64,000 nt of DNA from JALEFZ01 sp039817415 (GCA_039817415.1 JBCBVV010000026.1:26081-90080), one strand, 5' to 3'; positions 8,741 through 18,526 are shown, counted from the first letter of the stretch. A program made the numbers and translations. The notes: generated from the sequence alone by a model not told the origin.

Positions 8741-10324
8741 ATGGAATGGGTATTTGCAGCCGTGGCGCTGATTGTTGGATTGGTTTTGGGATACTTTATA
8801 AATAGATACCTTCTTCAAGCCGCCAACTCAAAAATGATAGAAACGGCTAAAATCAGATCCGAAAGCATTGTCAAAGAAGCTGAACTCAAAGGCGAAAACA
8901 TCAAGCAAGAAAAGATGAACCGCGCCAACGAGAAGTATCAGCAGCTAAAAAATAAATTCGAGCAAAACGCCAAGAAGCAAAAAGAAAAGCTTGACGTCCT
9001 TCAAAACAAGCTCAAGCAGCGTGAGAGCAACCTTCAGTCCAAGGAAGACAAAGCAAAGAAGGAATATCACCAGATGAAGCAGCAGGAGAAGGAAATTGAA
9101 ACCATCCGCGAAAACCTAGGCAAACAAGTAAGCCTCGTTGGAAGAAAGCAAGAAGAACTAGACAAGCAACTTGCTAGACAAGTAGCTGATTTGGAAAAAA
9201 TTGCCGGTCTTTCCGCAGAAGAAGCCAGAGAAAAATTGGTCGAGGCGCTAAGAGAAGAAGCCCAAACCAAAGCTTCCGCTTATGTGAAAGACATCCTCGA
9301 GGAAGCCAAACTACAGGCTAATAAACAAGCCAAGAAAATTATCATCGAAACCATTCAGCGTACTGCGGCTGAACAAGCAATCGAGAATACCGTTACAGTT
9401 TTTCCGCTTGAGAACGATGAGATCAAAGGTAGAATCATCGGTAGAGAGGGTCGTAATATCCGCGCCCTTGAGATGGCTACAGGGATAGAAATTATCGTTG
9501 ATGATACACCAGAAGCCATTATCCTTTCAGGTTTTGACCCCGTAAGAAGAGAAATTGCACGTTTATCCCTACATAAGTTGGTTACAGATGGACGTATTCA
9601 CCCAGCCCGCATTGAGGAAGTAGTTAAGAAGACAACCAAGAAGATTACAGAAGAGATCATTGAGATTGGAGAAAGAACGGTTATTGACCTTGGAATCCAT
9701 GGCCTTCGCCCAGAACTGATCAAAATGGTAGGCCGCATGAAGTACCGTTCTTCCTACGGACAAAACCTTCTCAAACACTCTCGTGAGGTGGCCAATTTAT
9801 GTGCCATCATGGCATCCGAGCTAAAGCTTGATGTAAAGAAAGCTAAGCGTGCAGGCCTTCTACACGATATTGGGAAGGTGGCAGAAGAACACAATGACCT
9901 CCCTCACGCCCTTCTAGGAATGGAACTCGCAAAAAAGTTTGGAGAACATCCAGATGTTTGTAATGCCATTGGTGCTCACCACGATGAAATTGAAATGACT
10001 TGCTTGATTTCACCTATTGTTCAGGCTTGTGATGCCATTTCTGGTTCTCGCCCTGGTGCTAGAAGGGAAATTGTAGAAAGCTATATTCAGCGTCTCAAGG
10101 AACTTGAGGACCTAGCTCTTTCCTACCCAGGCGTCATGAAAACGTACGCCATCCAGGCAGGTAGAGAACTTCGTGTGATCGTCGAGAGTGAAAAAGTTAC
10201 AGATGAAAAGGCTGATCAACTGGCCTTTGATATTTCTGAGCGTATCATGAAAGACATGCAGTATCCTGGGCATATTAAGATTACAGTGATCCGTGAAAAG
10301 CGTGCTGTGGCCTACGCCAAATAA
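8741..10324 (+). CDS. rny: Ribonuclease Y
   Basis: RNase Y is a membrane-anchored endoribonuclease that starts mRNA decay. With the ATG at 8741 the protein has 527 residues and begins directly with its single membrane anchor (MEWVFAAVALIVGLVLGYFI), as in the family; an earlier in-frame ATG at 8651 would put 30 unlikely residues before it. After the anchor come a long Lys/Glu/Gln-rich coiled coil (about 30-190), a KH RNA-binding domain with GRIIGREGRNIRALE, and an HD metal-dependent catalytic domain with GLLHDIGKVAEEHNDLPH. AAAGGAAA sits just before the start. A strong terminator follows. Confidence 0.95.
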   Translation: MEWVFAAVALIVGLVLGYFINRYLLQAANSKMIETAKIRSESIVKEAELKGENIKQEKMNRANEKYQQLKNKFEQNAKKQKEKLDVLQNKLKQRESNLQSKEDKAKKEYHQMKQQEKEIETIRENLGKQVSLVGRKQEELDKQLARQVADLEKIAGLSAEEAREKLVEALREEAQTKASAYVKDILEEAKLQANKQAKKIIIETIQRTAAEQAIENTVTVFPLENDEIKGRIIGREGRNIRALEMATGIEIIVDDTPEAIILSGFDPVRREIARLSLHKLVTDGRIHPARIEEVVKKTTKKITEEIIEIGERTVIDLGIHGLRPELIKMVGRMKYRSSYGQNLLKHSREVANLCAIMASELKLDVKKAKRAGLLHDIGKVAEEHNDLPHALLGMELAKKFGEHPDVCNAIGAHHDEIEMTCLISPIVQACDAISGSRPGARREIVESYIQRLKELEDLALSYPGVMKTYAIQAGRELRVIVESEKVTDEKADQLAFDISERIMKDMQYPGHIKITVIREKRAVAYAK

Positions 10325-10386
10325 GCGAGTCTTTCACCAAATAGAATAAATAGAGATTCTGAAATTGACATCTCTTCATAATTTGT

Positions 10387-10422
10387 CTCCTCCTATTATC
10401 TGAATAGGGGGAGATTTTTTTT
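10387..10422 (+). terminator. Rho-independent terminator after rny
   Basis: An 11-bp stem (10387-10397 with 10403-10413, one G-T pair) with a five-base loop is followed by ATTTTTTTT. It ends the coiled-coil gene-zapA-rny unit. Confidence 0.9.
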
Positions 10423-10519
10423 ATCTTCACACATTAATTGCCTGAAATCTTTGAAATTCACAGAAAACCAGCTAAAAATTAGTGCTTCCGTTTTCCAGAA
10501 TTTTCTTTTAGGATATATA

Positions 10520-10567
10520 TTTAGATGCTAAAAGATGCCTAGTCGGCATTTCTTAGACTTGGTCTAA
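10520..10567. promoter_or_regulatory. Cluster of three inverted repeats upstream of the YceI-like gene
   Basis: Three close inverted repeats lie here: TTTAG-ATG-CTAAA (10520-10532), ATGCC-TAGTC-GGCAT (10535-10549) and TTAGAC-TTG-GTCTAA (10553-10567). They sit 50-95 bases before the YceI-like ATG. The first overlaps TATATTTA, a near match to the Bacteroidota -7 element. They may be operator half-sites or RNA hairpins in the leader. Confidence 0.4.
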
Positions 10568-10613
10568 ATCGCCCTTGTTTATTGAATTCCGTTTTTCAAA
10601 CACATCTGACATC

Positions 10614-11147
10614 ATGTACCGCTACCTTTCTACTATGATAATTGCCCTGCTATGGCTAATTGGAGCCAATGCCCAAAACTGGGGTGGCAGAGGCGAAATG
10701 AAGCTTGAGTCTACTGGCATGCAGGCCACGACTACCCTTGTCAGCCAGCAGGTTGCAGGAGTGTATAAGGCAAGCACAGGAGAATTGACCTTCCTGCTGA
10801 AATCCTTGTCCTTTTCACAGTTCGACTCTCAGGAAAGCCAAAACCTGGTGTCTGCTTGTTTGAAGACTTCTGATTATCCTTTGATGAAGCTCACTATTCC
10901 TCTTGCTACAAAGGATATACTTTCTTCTTCTACCAAAACTGTTCAGGCTACACTGGAATTTATGGGGACCAAAACCCAGCACAATATTCCATTGGAGATA
11001 GGTGTGATCGAGGCTGAAATACAATTTTCAGCAAACTTTGAGTTTGACCTGAACCAGCATCAATTGTCCGTACCGGAGGAATTCAAGGATCTATTCGGTT
11101 CTACCCTCCAGTTTTCCATTGACCAATTTCCGCTAGATCCTCGATAA
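10614..11147 (+). CDS. Secreted YceI-like protein
   Basis: A 177-residue exported protein with signal peptide MYRYLSTMIIALLWLIGANA and likely cleavage before QNW. I start at the ATG at 10614 because the 13 earlier in-frame residues would spoil the signal. The mature part alternates short beta strands (GEMKLESTGM, ELTFLLKSLSFSQFDS, VQATLEFMGTKTQHNIPLEI, GVIEAEIQFSANFEFDL), the layout of YceI lipocalin-like folds that bind polyprenoid or similar lipids. Overall similarity is distant, so ligand and role are unknown. It is followed after 24 bases by the giant PKD protein, so the two are probably one transcript. Confidence 0.65.
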   Translation: MYRYLSTMIIALLWLIGANAQNWGGRGEMKLESTGMQATTTLVSQQVAGVYKASTGELTFLLKSLSFSQFDSQESQNLVSACLKTSDYPLMKLTIPLATKDILSSSTKTVQATLEFMGTKTQHNIPLEIGVIEAEIQFSANFEFDLNQHQLSVPEEFKDLFGSTLQFSIDQFPLDPR

Positions 11148-11171
11148 TCCCGCTTGTATAATTCCTGACCT

Positions 11172-14100
11172 ATGAATTACCGCTTTACCCAATTACTGTG
11201 TGTATGCCTCTTTTTATTTGGCAGCACCACCGTATTTGCACAGTTGCCTCCCAATCAACCGGAACAGGACTGCTTCAGTGCGATCCCTGTTTGCCTGGAC
11301 CTGTTTACACAGGCCAACTCTTACCAGGGGGCAGGTCAAAACCCAAATGAGATCAATCCGGCTCTTTCTTGTCTAGCGACAGGGGAGACCAATGATACAT
11401 GGTATATCTTCACCGTGCAGACAGCGGGACAGATATGTTTCTCCATCATCCCAGTAGATCCAGTGGATGACTACGACTGGGCTGTTTTTAACCTCACCAA
11501 CTCCAGTTGTGATAATATCGCCACAGATGGAAACTTAGAGGTTTCCTGTAACTTCTCCATCAACAATGGTTGTGGGGGCTTAACAGGAGCCAATGGGTTG
11601 ACAGATCCTGCTGTTATTGGACCTTGTGCCGCTCAAAATGAAGAGTGTATCAACGCCCAAGCAGGAGAAACTTACGTCATCAACGTAAGTAACTTTACAG
11701 GATCTACGACGGGATACACCATTGACTTCACTCAGTCAACTGCTGGCATTACAGACAACAATGCACCAGTATTTGAGTCTGCCAGACAGGGCTGTAACAA
11801 CGCGGAGATTGTTGTAACCTTCTCAGAAAACATTCCTTGTGATTCTGTAGATATATCTGACTTCACCATTGTTGGACCTGGTGGCCCATTTGGAGTCAAT
11901 GGCGTTAGATCGCCAAACTGCCAGGCTGGCGGAGGATTCGACAATGTCTTCATCCTGGAAGTATCTCCTGGTATTTTAGCTGGTGGAACCTACGATGTTA
12001 CACTGGCTGGCGGTGGAATCACTGATAACTGTGGCAATGCTGCTCCTTCGGTTACCAACACCTTCACCTCCATTCCGTTGACGCTGGCAGCGACAGCTTC
12101 ACCAGATACGATTTGCGAGGGTGCATCAACGATTATTTCGACTTCATATAGCAACTTCCAGGGTTATCAATATTCATGGACCCCAGGAAATGAGTCCACC
12201 CCTACCATTTCCGTTTCTCCGGCTACCTCCACTGATTATACTGTAACAGTAGATGACCCTGCAGGATGTTCCTTTAACGATCAGGTAACTGTCATTGTAA
12301 AGCCGACTCCTGATGCTTCATTCACTGTTCCTGTCAATTCATGTGAAGGAGCTCCAGCAGATATTACCTATACAGGCTCGAATGGAAATGCAGCTAACTA
12401 CTTCTGGGACTTTGACAATCCTACCTTCTCCAATGGATCGGGTCAGGGACCTTATCAGGCCGCTTGGTCTACACCAGGTCAGAAAACTATTAGCCTACAG
12501 CTAGAAGAGGATGGATGTGCGAGTGCCATCAATACACAGGTTATTGACGTTGTTCCTACACCTACTGCGAACTTTGTCAATCCAACAACTGCTTGTTTGA
12601 ATGAAACGACCACCTTTACCTATCAAGGTAATGCACCCGCTTCTGCCACCTTTAATTGGACAGTTCCTCAGCAAACCTTTGTTAATGGACAAATCGGTCC
12701 TTTAACTTTTGCTTGGAACACACCTGGAAGCAGAACCATATGTCTACAAGTTGAGGACAGAGGATGTTTCTCCAATCTACAGTGTAACGATATCATTGTT
12801 CAGGATCCAGTGAATACAAGCATTGCCCAACAAGCTGACCAATGTTTTGATGGAAACCTTTTTGTGTTCCAGCCTACAGGCGATATCGCTGACACCTACC
12901 AATGGGAGTTTGGCGCATCTGCTAACCCACCAGTAGCTACTGGAGCAGGCCCTCATTCTGTTACCTATCAAACAACAGGAAGAAAACGTGCAAGATTGTT
13001 CGTTACCAAAGATGGCTGTCCTGGAGATACAAGTACGATCTTCTTTGATGTAATCGAAGAGCCTAATGCGGACTTTTCTGTCTCGAACTTGAATTCTTGT
13101 ACCGCAGATTTAGTAGACTTCACCTACCAGGGAACAGCCCAAACCAACCAAATCTTCATCTGGGACTTCGGCCCTGGTGCCTCCCCAAGAACTTCTACTT
13201 TGGAGACACCTCCAAGCATTAGATACAATACAAATGGCTCTAAAACAGCTACCCTAACTACCATCTTCCGCAACTGTACTACCTCTACGACTCAAACATT
13301 CATTGTGAATGGAAGCCCACAGGTTGATGCAGGACCTGCCAAGGAATTCTGTGAAGGAGATGGAGGGGTACAGTTGGATGCCTCAGTCATAGGTGGAACG
13401 ATGCCTTACTTCTACAGCTGGACTTGTGATAGAGCTCCCAACTGCGGTATTGACTCTATTGATATCGAGGATCCTAAGGTGAATCCCAACGTTACCACAC
13501 CCACAGAAGAGGTAACTTACTTCCTGACAGTAACAGATGTCAACGGTTGTTCCAGTAATGTAGACTCCGTTATTGTTACCGTTAAGGCTAAGCCAAAAGT
13601 TGATGCAGGACCTGACTTTGACATATGTCCTACTCCTGCTCCGGGTGTGATTTTACAAGGAGGGATTGCCGTAGACAACAATGCACCAGGCCCATTCTCT
13701 TATACTTGGAGCCCTGTGGATGCCATCATTAATCCATCTGATCCAAACTCCTTTGTCAGACCAGATACGACTACGATCTATACCTTGACGGCAACTTCAT
13801 TGACGAATGGCTGTACATCTGATGCGAATACACTTGATCCCAGATCTACTGTTACCATCACCGTATTGCCGAATCCAACCGTAGTTGCAGGTATTGATAC
13901 AGGACTTTGCTTTGGGGATACGATTCAGCTTCAAGGCTTTGCCTCTGGTGCAGGTCCAAACTATGATTTCACCTGGACGCCAACCAATACTGGCTATGTA
14001 AGCGATGCCAATTCTGCTGTGCCCTTGGTTGCACCCAATATTACAACCGTGTATACGCTGTCTGCTACTTCCGCTGCGGGATGTCAGGGTGCTGATAGCG

Positions 14101-15626
14101 TAAGAGTACAGGTTGATACAGAGCCAACTGTTATCACTTCTGTAGATAGGGATCTTTGTGAAGGAGATTCGGTTCAGCTCAATGCGGTCGCAAATGGAGA
14201 TCCAAATGCGACACAATACTCCTTCTTGTGGTCCCCAACTTCTACCTTAAGTGATTCAACCATACAGAATCCCTTTGCTTCACCAGATATAACGACTACC
14301 TATGAAGTGGTGGCTACGACTCAGTTTGGCTGTAGATCAGATGCAGAATCCGTTGTATTAACCGTTTTGCAAACCCCTCAGGTCGAATTGCTTGTAGGCG
14401 ATACAATCATTTGTGAAGGAGAGACGGTTACGTTGACGGCCGCTCATACCTATAGCTTCGGTGATACAACAACAACCTATACTTGGTCAGGTGGAGAATT
14501 CTTTACGACCACCTCAGCCGACTCTATTGTTCTAGCATCACCAACTAGCTCCTCTATTGTAACGGTAACTACATCCTCCTTCTCGGGAAGATGTGCGACT
14601 TCAGACGAAATACTGATTGAGGTAAATCCAGCCATCGATGCGGTTATCCAAGCCGATACAAATCTCATCTGCCAGGGGGAAAGCTTAAATCTCCTTGCTC
14701 TGGGTGGATTCGGTGCTTCTAGCTACGAATGGTTTGGAGCTGGCGTGAATGGCTCAACCAGCCAGTCTGTAACAGCAAGCCCTTCCACTACTACCCTGTA
14801 TCAAGTGGCTATTAGTGAAGGTGTTTGTACAGATACAGCTGATTTCACCCTAGGTGTTACACCAACTCCTAACCCAACATTCACGTCTAGCTTAACTGAT
14901 GGTTGTGATGATTTGACGGTAAGCTTCCAATCTACCGCCAGCGACGCAGTCTCCTTTATCTGGGACTTCGGAGATGGTTCAGACTTGAATAATGAAATCA
15001 ACCCATCTCACTTCTATGGTGATCCAGGGACCTATACAGTCATCTTTACAGCCGTAGGAGATAACGGTTGTTCAGCTACCAATACTTCCACTGTAGTAAC
15101 TGTTGGATCTACACCGGTCGCTGATTTCAGCTCTAATCCTGCCGAGAATTCATCTCTGCCCCTGCCTAATGTAGATGTTCAGTTTACTGACTTATCTACA
15201 GGAGCAGTCAGCTGGTTCTGGGAGTTTGGTGATGATGCGGTAAATACCACACAGAATCCAAACCACACCTATACTGATGAAGGTACCTACTTTGTAACGC
15301 TAACTGTTACAAGTGCAGAAGGATGTATTGGACAGGTAACTAAGGGGCCATACATTATCTTCGAGCCAAATTTGGTTGTTCCTAACGTATTTACCCCCAA
15401 TGGTGATGGTTCGAATGACGCCTACCAGGTTATCTACGATGGAAAAGAAACCTTCCAGTATGACATTTTCGACAGATGGGGACGTTCTATCTTTACGTCG
15501 AATAGCTCAGCTAATACTTGGGATGGAATGAACAACAATGGTGGAGAAGCACCAGAAGGCGTTTACTTCATCGTGGTGAAGGTTGGCGAGAGAATTATCA
15601 AAGGAAATATTACGCTTCTGAGATAA
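11172..15626 (+). CDS. Giant PKD/Ig-like adhesin with type B T9SS sorting domain
   Basis: A 1484-residue exported surface or secreted protein. Signal peptide residues 1-23 (LFLFGSTTVFAQ). An N-terminal module of about 170 residues (NDTWYIFTVQTAGQICFSI) is followed by an Ig-like segment and many PKD/Ig-like repeats up to about residue 1390, seen as repeated F-x-W-D-F-x-x-x-G, Y-x-W-x-P-x-x-x-x-x-x-x-x-S and C-x-G-D/E-S-V motifs; the last two are classic PKD (FIWDFGDGSD, WFWEFGDDA). Residues 1403-1484 are the gliding-motility-associated CHU_C (type B) sorting domain: VPNVFTPNGDGSND, YDIFDRWGRSIF, WDGMNNNG, GVYFIVVK. Export is via Sec and then the type IX system. A likely adhesin. Codon usage is normal. 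Confidence 0.93.
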   Translation: MNYRFTQLLCVCLFLFGSTTVFAQLPPNQPEQDCFSAIPVCLDLFTQANSYQGAGQNPNEINPALSCLATGETNDTWYIFTVQTAGQICFSIIPVDPVDDYDWAVFNLTNSSCDNIATDGNLEVSCNFSINNGCGGLTGANGLTDPAVIGPCAAQNEECINAQAGETYVINVSNFTGSTTGYTIDFTQSTAGITDNNAPVFESARQGCNNAEIVVTFSENIPCDSVDISDFTIVGPGGPFGVNGVRSPNCQAGGGFDNVFILEVSPGILAGGTYDVTLAGGGITDNCGNAAPSVTNTFTSIPLTLAATASPDTICEGASTIISTSYSNFQGYQYSWTPGNESTPTISVSPATSTDYTVTVDDPAGCSFNDQVTVIVKPTPDASFTVPVNSCEGAPADITYTGSNGNAANYFWDFDNPTFSNGSGQGPYQAAWSTPGQKTISLQLEEDGCASAINTQVIDVVPTPTANFVNPTTACLNETTTFTYQGNAPASATFNWTVPQQTFVNGQIGPLTFAWNTPGSRTICLQVEDRGCFSNLQCNDIIVQDPVNTSIAQQADQCFDGNLFVFQPTGDIADTYQWEFGASANPPVATGAGPHSVTYQTTGRKRARLFVTKDGCPGDTSTIFFDVIEEPNADFSVSNLNSCTADLVDFTYQGTAQTNQIFIWDFGPGASPRTSTLETPPSIRYNTNGSKTATLTTIFRNCTTSTTQTFIVNGSPQVDAGPAKEFCEGDGGVQLDASVIGGTMPYFYSWTCDRAPNCGIDSIDIEDPKVNPNVTTPTEEVTYFLTVTDVNGCSSNVDSVIVTVKAKPKVDAGPDFDICPTPAPGVILQGGIAVDNNAPGPFSYTWSPVDAIINPSDPNSFVRPDTTTIYTLTATSLTNGCTSDANTLDPRSTVTITVLPNPTVVAGIDTGLCFGDTIQLQGFASGAGPNYDFTWTPTNTGYVSDANSAVPLVAPNITTVYTLSATSAAGCQGADSVRVQVDTEPTVITSVDRDLCEGDSVQLNAVANGDPNATQYSFLWSPTSTLSDSTIQNPFASPDITTTYEVVATTQFGCRSDAESVVLTVLQTPQVELLVGDTIICEGETVTLTAAHTYSFGDTTTTYTWSGGEFFTTTSADSIVLASPTSSSIVTVTTSSFSGRCATSDEILIEVNPAIDAVIQADTNLICQGESLNLLALGGFGASSYEWFGAGVNGSTSQSVTASPSTTTLYQVAISEGVCTDTADFTLGVTPTPNPTFTSSLTDGCDDLTVSFQSTASDAVSFIWDFGDGSDLNNEINPSHFYGDPGTYTVIFTAVGDNGCSATNTSTVVTVGSTPVADFSSNPAENSSLPLPNVDVQFTDLSTGAVSWFWEFGDDAVNTTQNPNHTYTDEGTYFVTLTVTSAEGCIGQVTKGPYIIFEPNLVVPNVFTPNGDGSNDAYQVIYDGKETFQYDIFDRWGRSIFTSNSSANTWDGMNNNGGEAPEGVYFIVVKVGERIIKGNITLLR

Positions 15627-15640
15627 GATAAGAATTGATA

Positions 15641-15677
15641 AAAAAGCCCGAATCCATATGGATTCGGGCTTTTTTAT
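15641..15677. terminator. Bidirectional terminator between PKD protein and methyltransferase
   Basis: A perfect 10-bp stem (15646-15655 with 15660-15669), loop ATAT, flanked by A5 on the left and T6 on the right. It can stop transcription from both convergent genes. Confidence 0.92.
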
Positions 15678-15697
15678 GTTTTGGCAATAAATAGCAA

Positions 15698-16411
15698 TTA
15701 CCTAAAGATGATTTGCCACCTGAAGGCCCACATCCATTTTAGACTATAAGATTGAACCCCAGCTTCCTCCAGGATCTCTCTCCATTCTTTCCTCCTAAAT
15801 CCTCTCAGAACCGATAAAGGGGCATCATACTGGACCATTTCAGATTTAGAGAAGAACCTGGTTAGGAGCTTAATGGAATAGAAGGCCAGCCAGTGCCTAT
15901 GTAGGTCATTGTTGACGAAGCCATAAGAGCTCTGTTCCTTGATCATATGGGTTAGACTAACCAATTGATCCTTAGTAAAGTGATGGGTGAATAGAGACGT
16001 TATAACAATGTCAAATTGCATTTGGGCATATTCCTCTGAAAAGATATCAAGGGCCAGATAAGATATTTCAGGATAATCTGCAGTATTTTCCTCTGCGTAT
16101 TGAACAATATGTGGATTGGCATCAATGCCTATCAATTCTACATTGATATTGTTTCTTCTAGCCCATTTGGCCACCAAGACTAGCATATCTCCACCACCAC
16201 AACCCAAATCTGCTATTCTGATAGGTCCTTTATTAGAAGCGGGAATCCCTTTTACCAAGTGGCTCAAGCCACGAATGGTTACGTAGTTTCCCCCCAGCAA
16301 TCGGTTGATGATCTCTAGTTCGCGTAAAGTTTGGTCAACAACCTCTCCCGCGCAATCCAAATCATCCATCAACTCCTCCTCTTGCGAACGGATGCTAAAA
16401 TCAGTTTTCAT
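15698..16411 (-). CDS. Class I SAM-dependent methyltransferase of the polyketide locus
   Basis: A 237-residue soluble methyltransferase. The SAM-binding motif I is IRIADLGCGGGDML (about residues 66-79), followed by the acidic loop IGIDANPH and a motif-IV-like FDIVITSLFTHHF. The C-terminal part (YDAPLSVLRGFRRKEWREIL) resembles the cap of small-molecule O- or C-methyltransferases of the UbiE/COQ5 kind. It starts 4 bases inside the end of the type III polyketide synthase gene (ATG overlapping the TGA), so the two are translated together, and its substrate is most likely the polyketide or a derivative. The exact position methylated cannot be read from sequence. Confidence 0.88.
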   Translation of the reverse strand: MKTDFSIRSQEEELMDDLDCAGEVVDQTLRELEIINRLLGGNYVTIRGLSHLVKGIPASNKGPIRIADLGCGGGDMLVLVAKWARRNNINVELIGIDANPHIVQYAEENTADYPEISYLALDIFSEEYAQMQFDIVITSLFTHHFTKDQLVSLTHMIKEQSSYGFVNNDLHRHWLAFYSIKLLTRFFSKSEMVQYDAPLSVLRGFRRKEWREILEEAGVQSYSLKWMWAFRWQIIFR

Positions 16412-17514
16412 GAGCCTGGATAGGTTTTAAGCAACATACTTTCTAGGGTCAAGCCCGGTCCAAAGGCAAAATTTAGGATATAGGAAGATTCTTTTTTGTC
16501 TTTGAGATTGTCCCACAGTTCCTTCAGGACAAACAGAATGGTTGGGGAAGACATATTTCCATATTCCTTCAAAACCTTATGAGCTGGCCAATTTTGTTCT
16601 CGATCTATTTCTAACTCATCCTCTACAAACCTTAGGATTCTTTTCCCTCCTGGATGAACGGCAAAATGGCTTACTTCTTTGAGAGAGACCTTTAGGGAGG
16701 AGAATAACTTTTCTGTCAATTGCTTAATGCCTCCTTTGATGATATCAGGTACGTAGGAAGTTAGTTTCATTTCAAATCCAAAGTTCCCGATTTTCCATGC
16801 CATATCCCTTTTTCCTTCAGGGTGAAGGGCGCATACAAACTCTTCCATAGACATACTTAGTGGTCCTTCTGCTTTTGGAGAGATACAGACTGCTGCAGCT
16901 CCATCTGCAAACAAGGAATTTGCCAATAAGCTATCCTCCGTTACTTCCTTTTGAAAATGCAGCGTACACAACTCAACACAAACCATAAGGACTTTGGCAT
17001 TTGGATCAGATTCACAAATTGCGTTTCCCACTTTGAGTCCATTAAATGCCGCTTGGCAGCCCATGAAGTAGACATTTGTACGCTGCACTTGGGGATTGAG
17101 CCCTAATTCATTGGTCAGGTCAATATCCAATCCAGGTGCATACATACCCGTACAACTCACGGTAATCAAATGGGTAATTTCTTCAGCCTTCCAGCTTGTT
17201 AGGTGGCTCATCGCAGAGCGTATAGCCTCCAAACTGATGGATTTTGCCTGCTCTTGGTATACTTTCATCCGATGAGCAGTGGAAGGGAATGGCTCTAAAT
17301 CTTCTGTCGGGGGAAAGAAATTTCTGACCTCAGCCTGGCTATAATCTTCGATCACGGTGTGCCGTGTCTGAATTCCAGTAGCTCGATACAAAACTCTTAG
17401 CTTTCTGGCTTCATCTCCTTCCAGCCCATGGGCCTTTTGCATGAAGTTGTAGATATCCTCCTGGGAGGTCTTGTGATCTGGAACTGCAGTTCCTATAGCA
17501 GAAATGAATGCCAT
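16408..17514 (-). CDS. Type III polyketide synthase
   Basis: A 368-residue chalcone-synthase-superfamily enzyme that condenses malonyl-CoA units onto a starter acyl-CoA. The catalytic triad is all present: Cys153 in YFMGCQAAFNGL, His287 in FAVHPGGKRIL and Asn320 in EYGNMSSPTILFVL. Other family blocks are SCTGMYAPGLD (120-130) and the C-terminal FGPGLTLESMLL. Length is normal. It heads a two-gene minus-strand operon with the methyltransferase and is divergent from a UbiA-type prenyltransferase (111-base gap), a layout that suggests a methylated, perhaps prenylated, alkylpyrone, resorcinol or quinone. The starter and chain length are unknown. Confidence 0.93.
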   Translation of the reverse strand: MAFISAIGTAVPDHKTSQEDIYNFMQKAHGLEGDEARKLRVLYRATGIQTRHTVIEDYSQAEVRNFFPPTEDLEPFPSTAHRMKVYQEQAKSISLEAIRSAMSHLTSWKAEEITHLITVSCTGMYAPGLDIDLTNELGLNPQVQRTNVYFMGCQAAFNGLKVGNAICESDPNAKVLMVCVELCTLHFQKEVTEDSLLANSLFADGAAAVCISPKAEGPLSMSMEEFVCALHPEGKRDMAWKIGNFGFEMKLTSYVPDIIKGGIKQLTEKLFSSLKVSLKEVSHFAVHPGGKRILRFVEDELEIDREQNWPAHKVLKEYGNMSSPTILFVLKELWDNLKDKKESSYILNFAFGPGLTLESMLLKTYPGS

Positions 17515-17625
17515 GAATTATGTTGGTTTTTCCTGGTGTTCCGAATTTTCTAAAAATAGAGTTCTTCGAAAGAGATGGTCCGATAATACTACAAAATTTG
17601 GCTATCTTTCAACAAAGCAAAACAG

Positions 17626-18489
17626 ATGCTCGAAAAATCCTCCTGGCTCCACCTTCGAATCCCCTTTTCTTTTTTTCTGCTACCCGTATTCCTTTTTGCA
17701 CTGACTGTAGCAGATAACCTAGAGTTAAACAGAACTCTCCTTGTGTTTGTTATCATACATCTTTTTCTCTATCCAGCGAGCAATGGATACAATAGCTATT
17801 TCGACAAAGATGAACAAAGTATAGGAGGACTAGAAAAGCCACCACCGGTTTCTAAAGGACTATATTACCTTTCCCTTTTGTTTGATGGTGTCGCCTTGCT
17901 GCTAGGATTGCTCATCAGTTGGCAATTCAGCCTGATGCTTTTTGTGTATGGAATGGTATCCAAAGCATATTCCCATACCTCCATTAGAATCAAGAAATAT
18001 CCCTACGGTAGTTGGTTTATAGCGGGTTTTTTCCAGGGATTTTTTACGCTTTGGATGAGTGTGATGGGATTAAGTGTCGTAGACTTTGATATTATTTTGG
18101 AGGCAAGAGTTTGGATTCCAGCTTTGCTGAGTTCAGCGATGCTATGGGGCTCTTATCCTATGACCCAGATTTATCAGCACGAGGAAGATGCCAAAAGGGG
18201 AGACATTACCCTTAGCTTAAAACTGGGCATAAGAGGAACCTTTATTTTTACCATGCTCATGTTCTCCCTCTCTGGGGCTGGATTCGTCTGGTATTTTCTC
18301 TCCTACTACGATATTTGGGCAGCAGGCATGTACCTCCTCTTTTTAGGACCCGTCTTGATTTTCTTTCTTTCCTGGCAATTGAAAGTGTGGAAGGATGAAA
18401 ATCAGGCTGATTTCAAACACACGATGCGTCTAAATTTGATATCGTCTGTTTGCCTCAATATTTTCTTTTTGGCGCTTAGCTTTTTTTAA
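17626..18489 (+). CDS. UbiA-family prenyltransferase
   Basis: A 287-residue membrane enzyme with about eight or nine transmembrane helices. UbiA enzymes move a prenyl chain from its diphosphate to an aromatic or quinone acceptor. The first aspartate-rich motif is NGYNSYFDKDEQS (about residues 49-61, N-x-x-x-x-x-D-x-x-x), and the second is YQHEEDAKRGDITLS (about 183-197, D-x-x-x-x-x-D with acidic additions). It is divergent from the polyketide synthase operon and so is a candidate for prenylating its product. It could instead be a menaquinone-type or chlorophyll-synthase-type enzyme. A TATCTTTC sequence at 17603-17610 may be its -7 element. Confidence 0.85.
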   Translation: MLEKSSWLHLRIPFSFFLLPVFLFALTVADNLELNRTLLVFVIIHLFLYPASNGYNSYFDKDEQSIGGLEKPPPVSKGLYYLSLLFDGVALLLGLLISWQFSLMLFVYGMVSKAYSHTSIRIKKYPYGSWFIAGFFQGFFTLWMSVMGLSVVDFDIILEARVWIPALLSSAMLWGSYPMTQIYQHEEDAKRGDITLSLKLGIRGTFIFTMLMFSLSGAGFVWYFLSYYDIWAAGMYLLFLGPVLIFFLSWQLKVWKDENQADFKHTMRLNLISSVCLNIFFLALSFF

Positions 18490-18526
18490 AATCCGTTTTC
18501 AGTAAGCTTGTGAATCACCTCTACCT

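Noticed and set aside
13797..14216. A 139-codon minus-strand frame inside the PKD protein gene.
   Set aside because: Antisense to a repetitive secreted-protein gene with no independent features.
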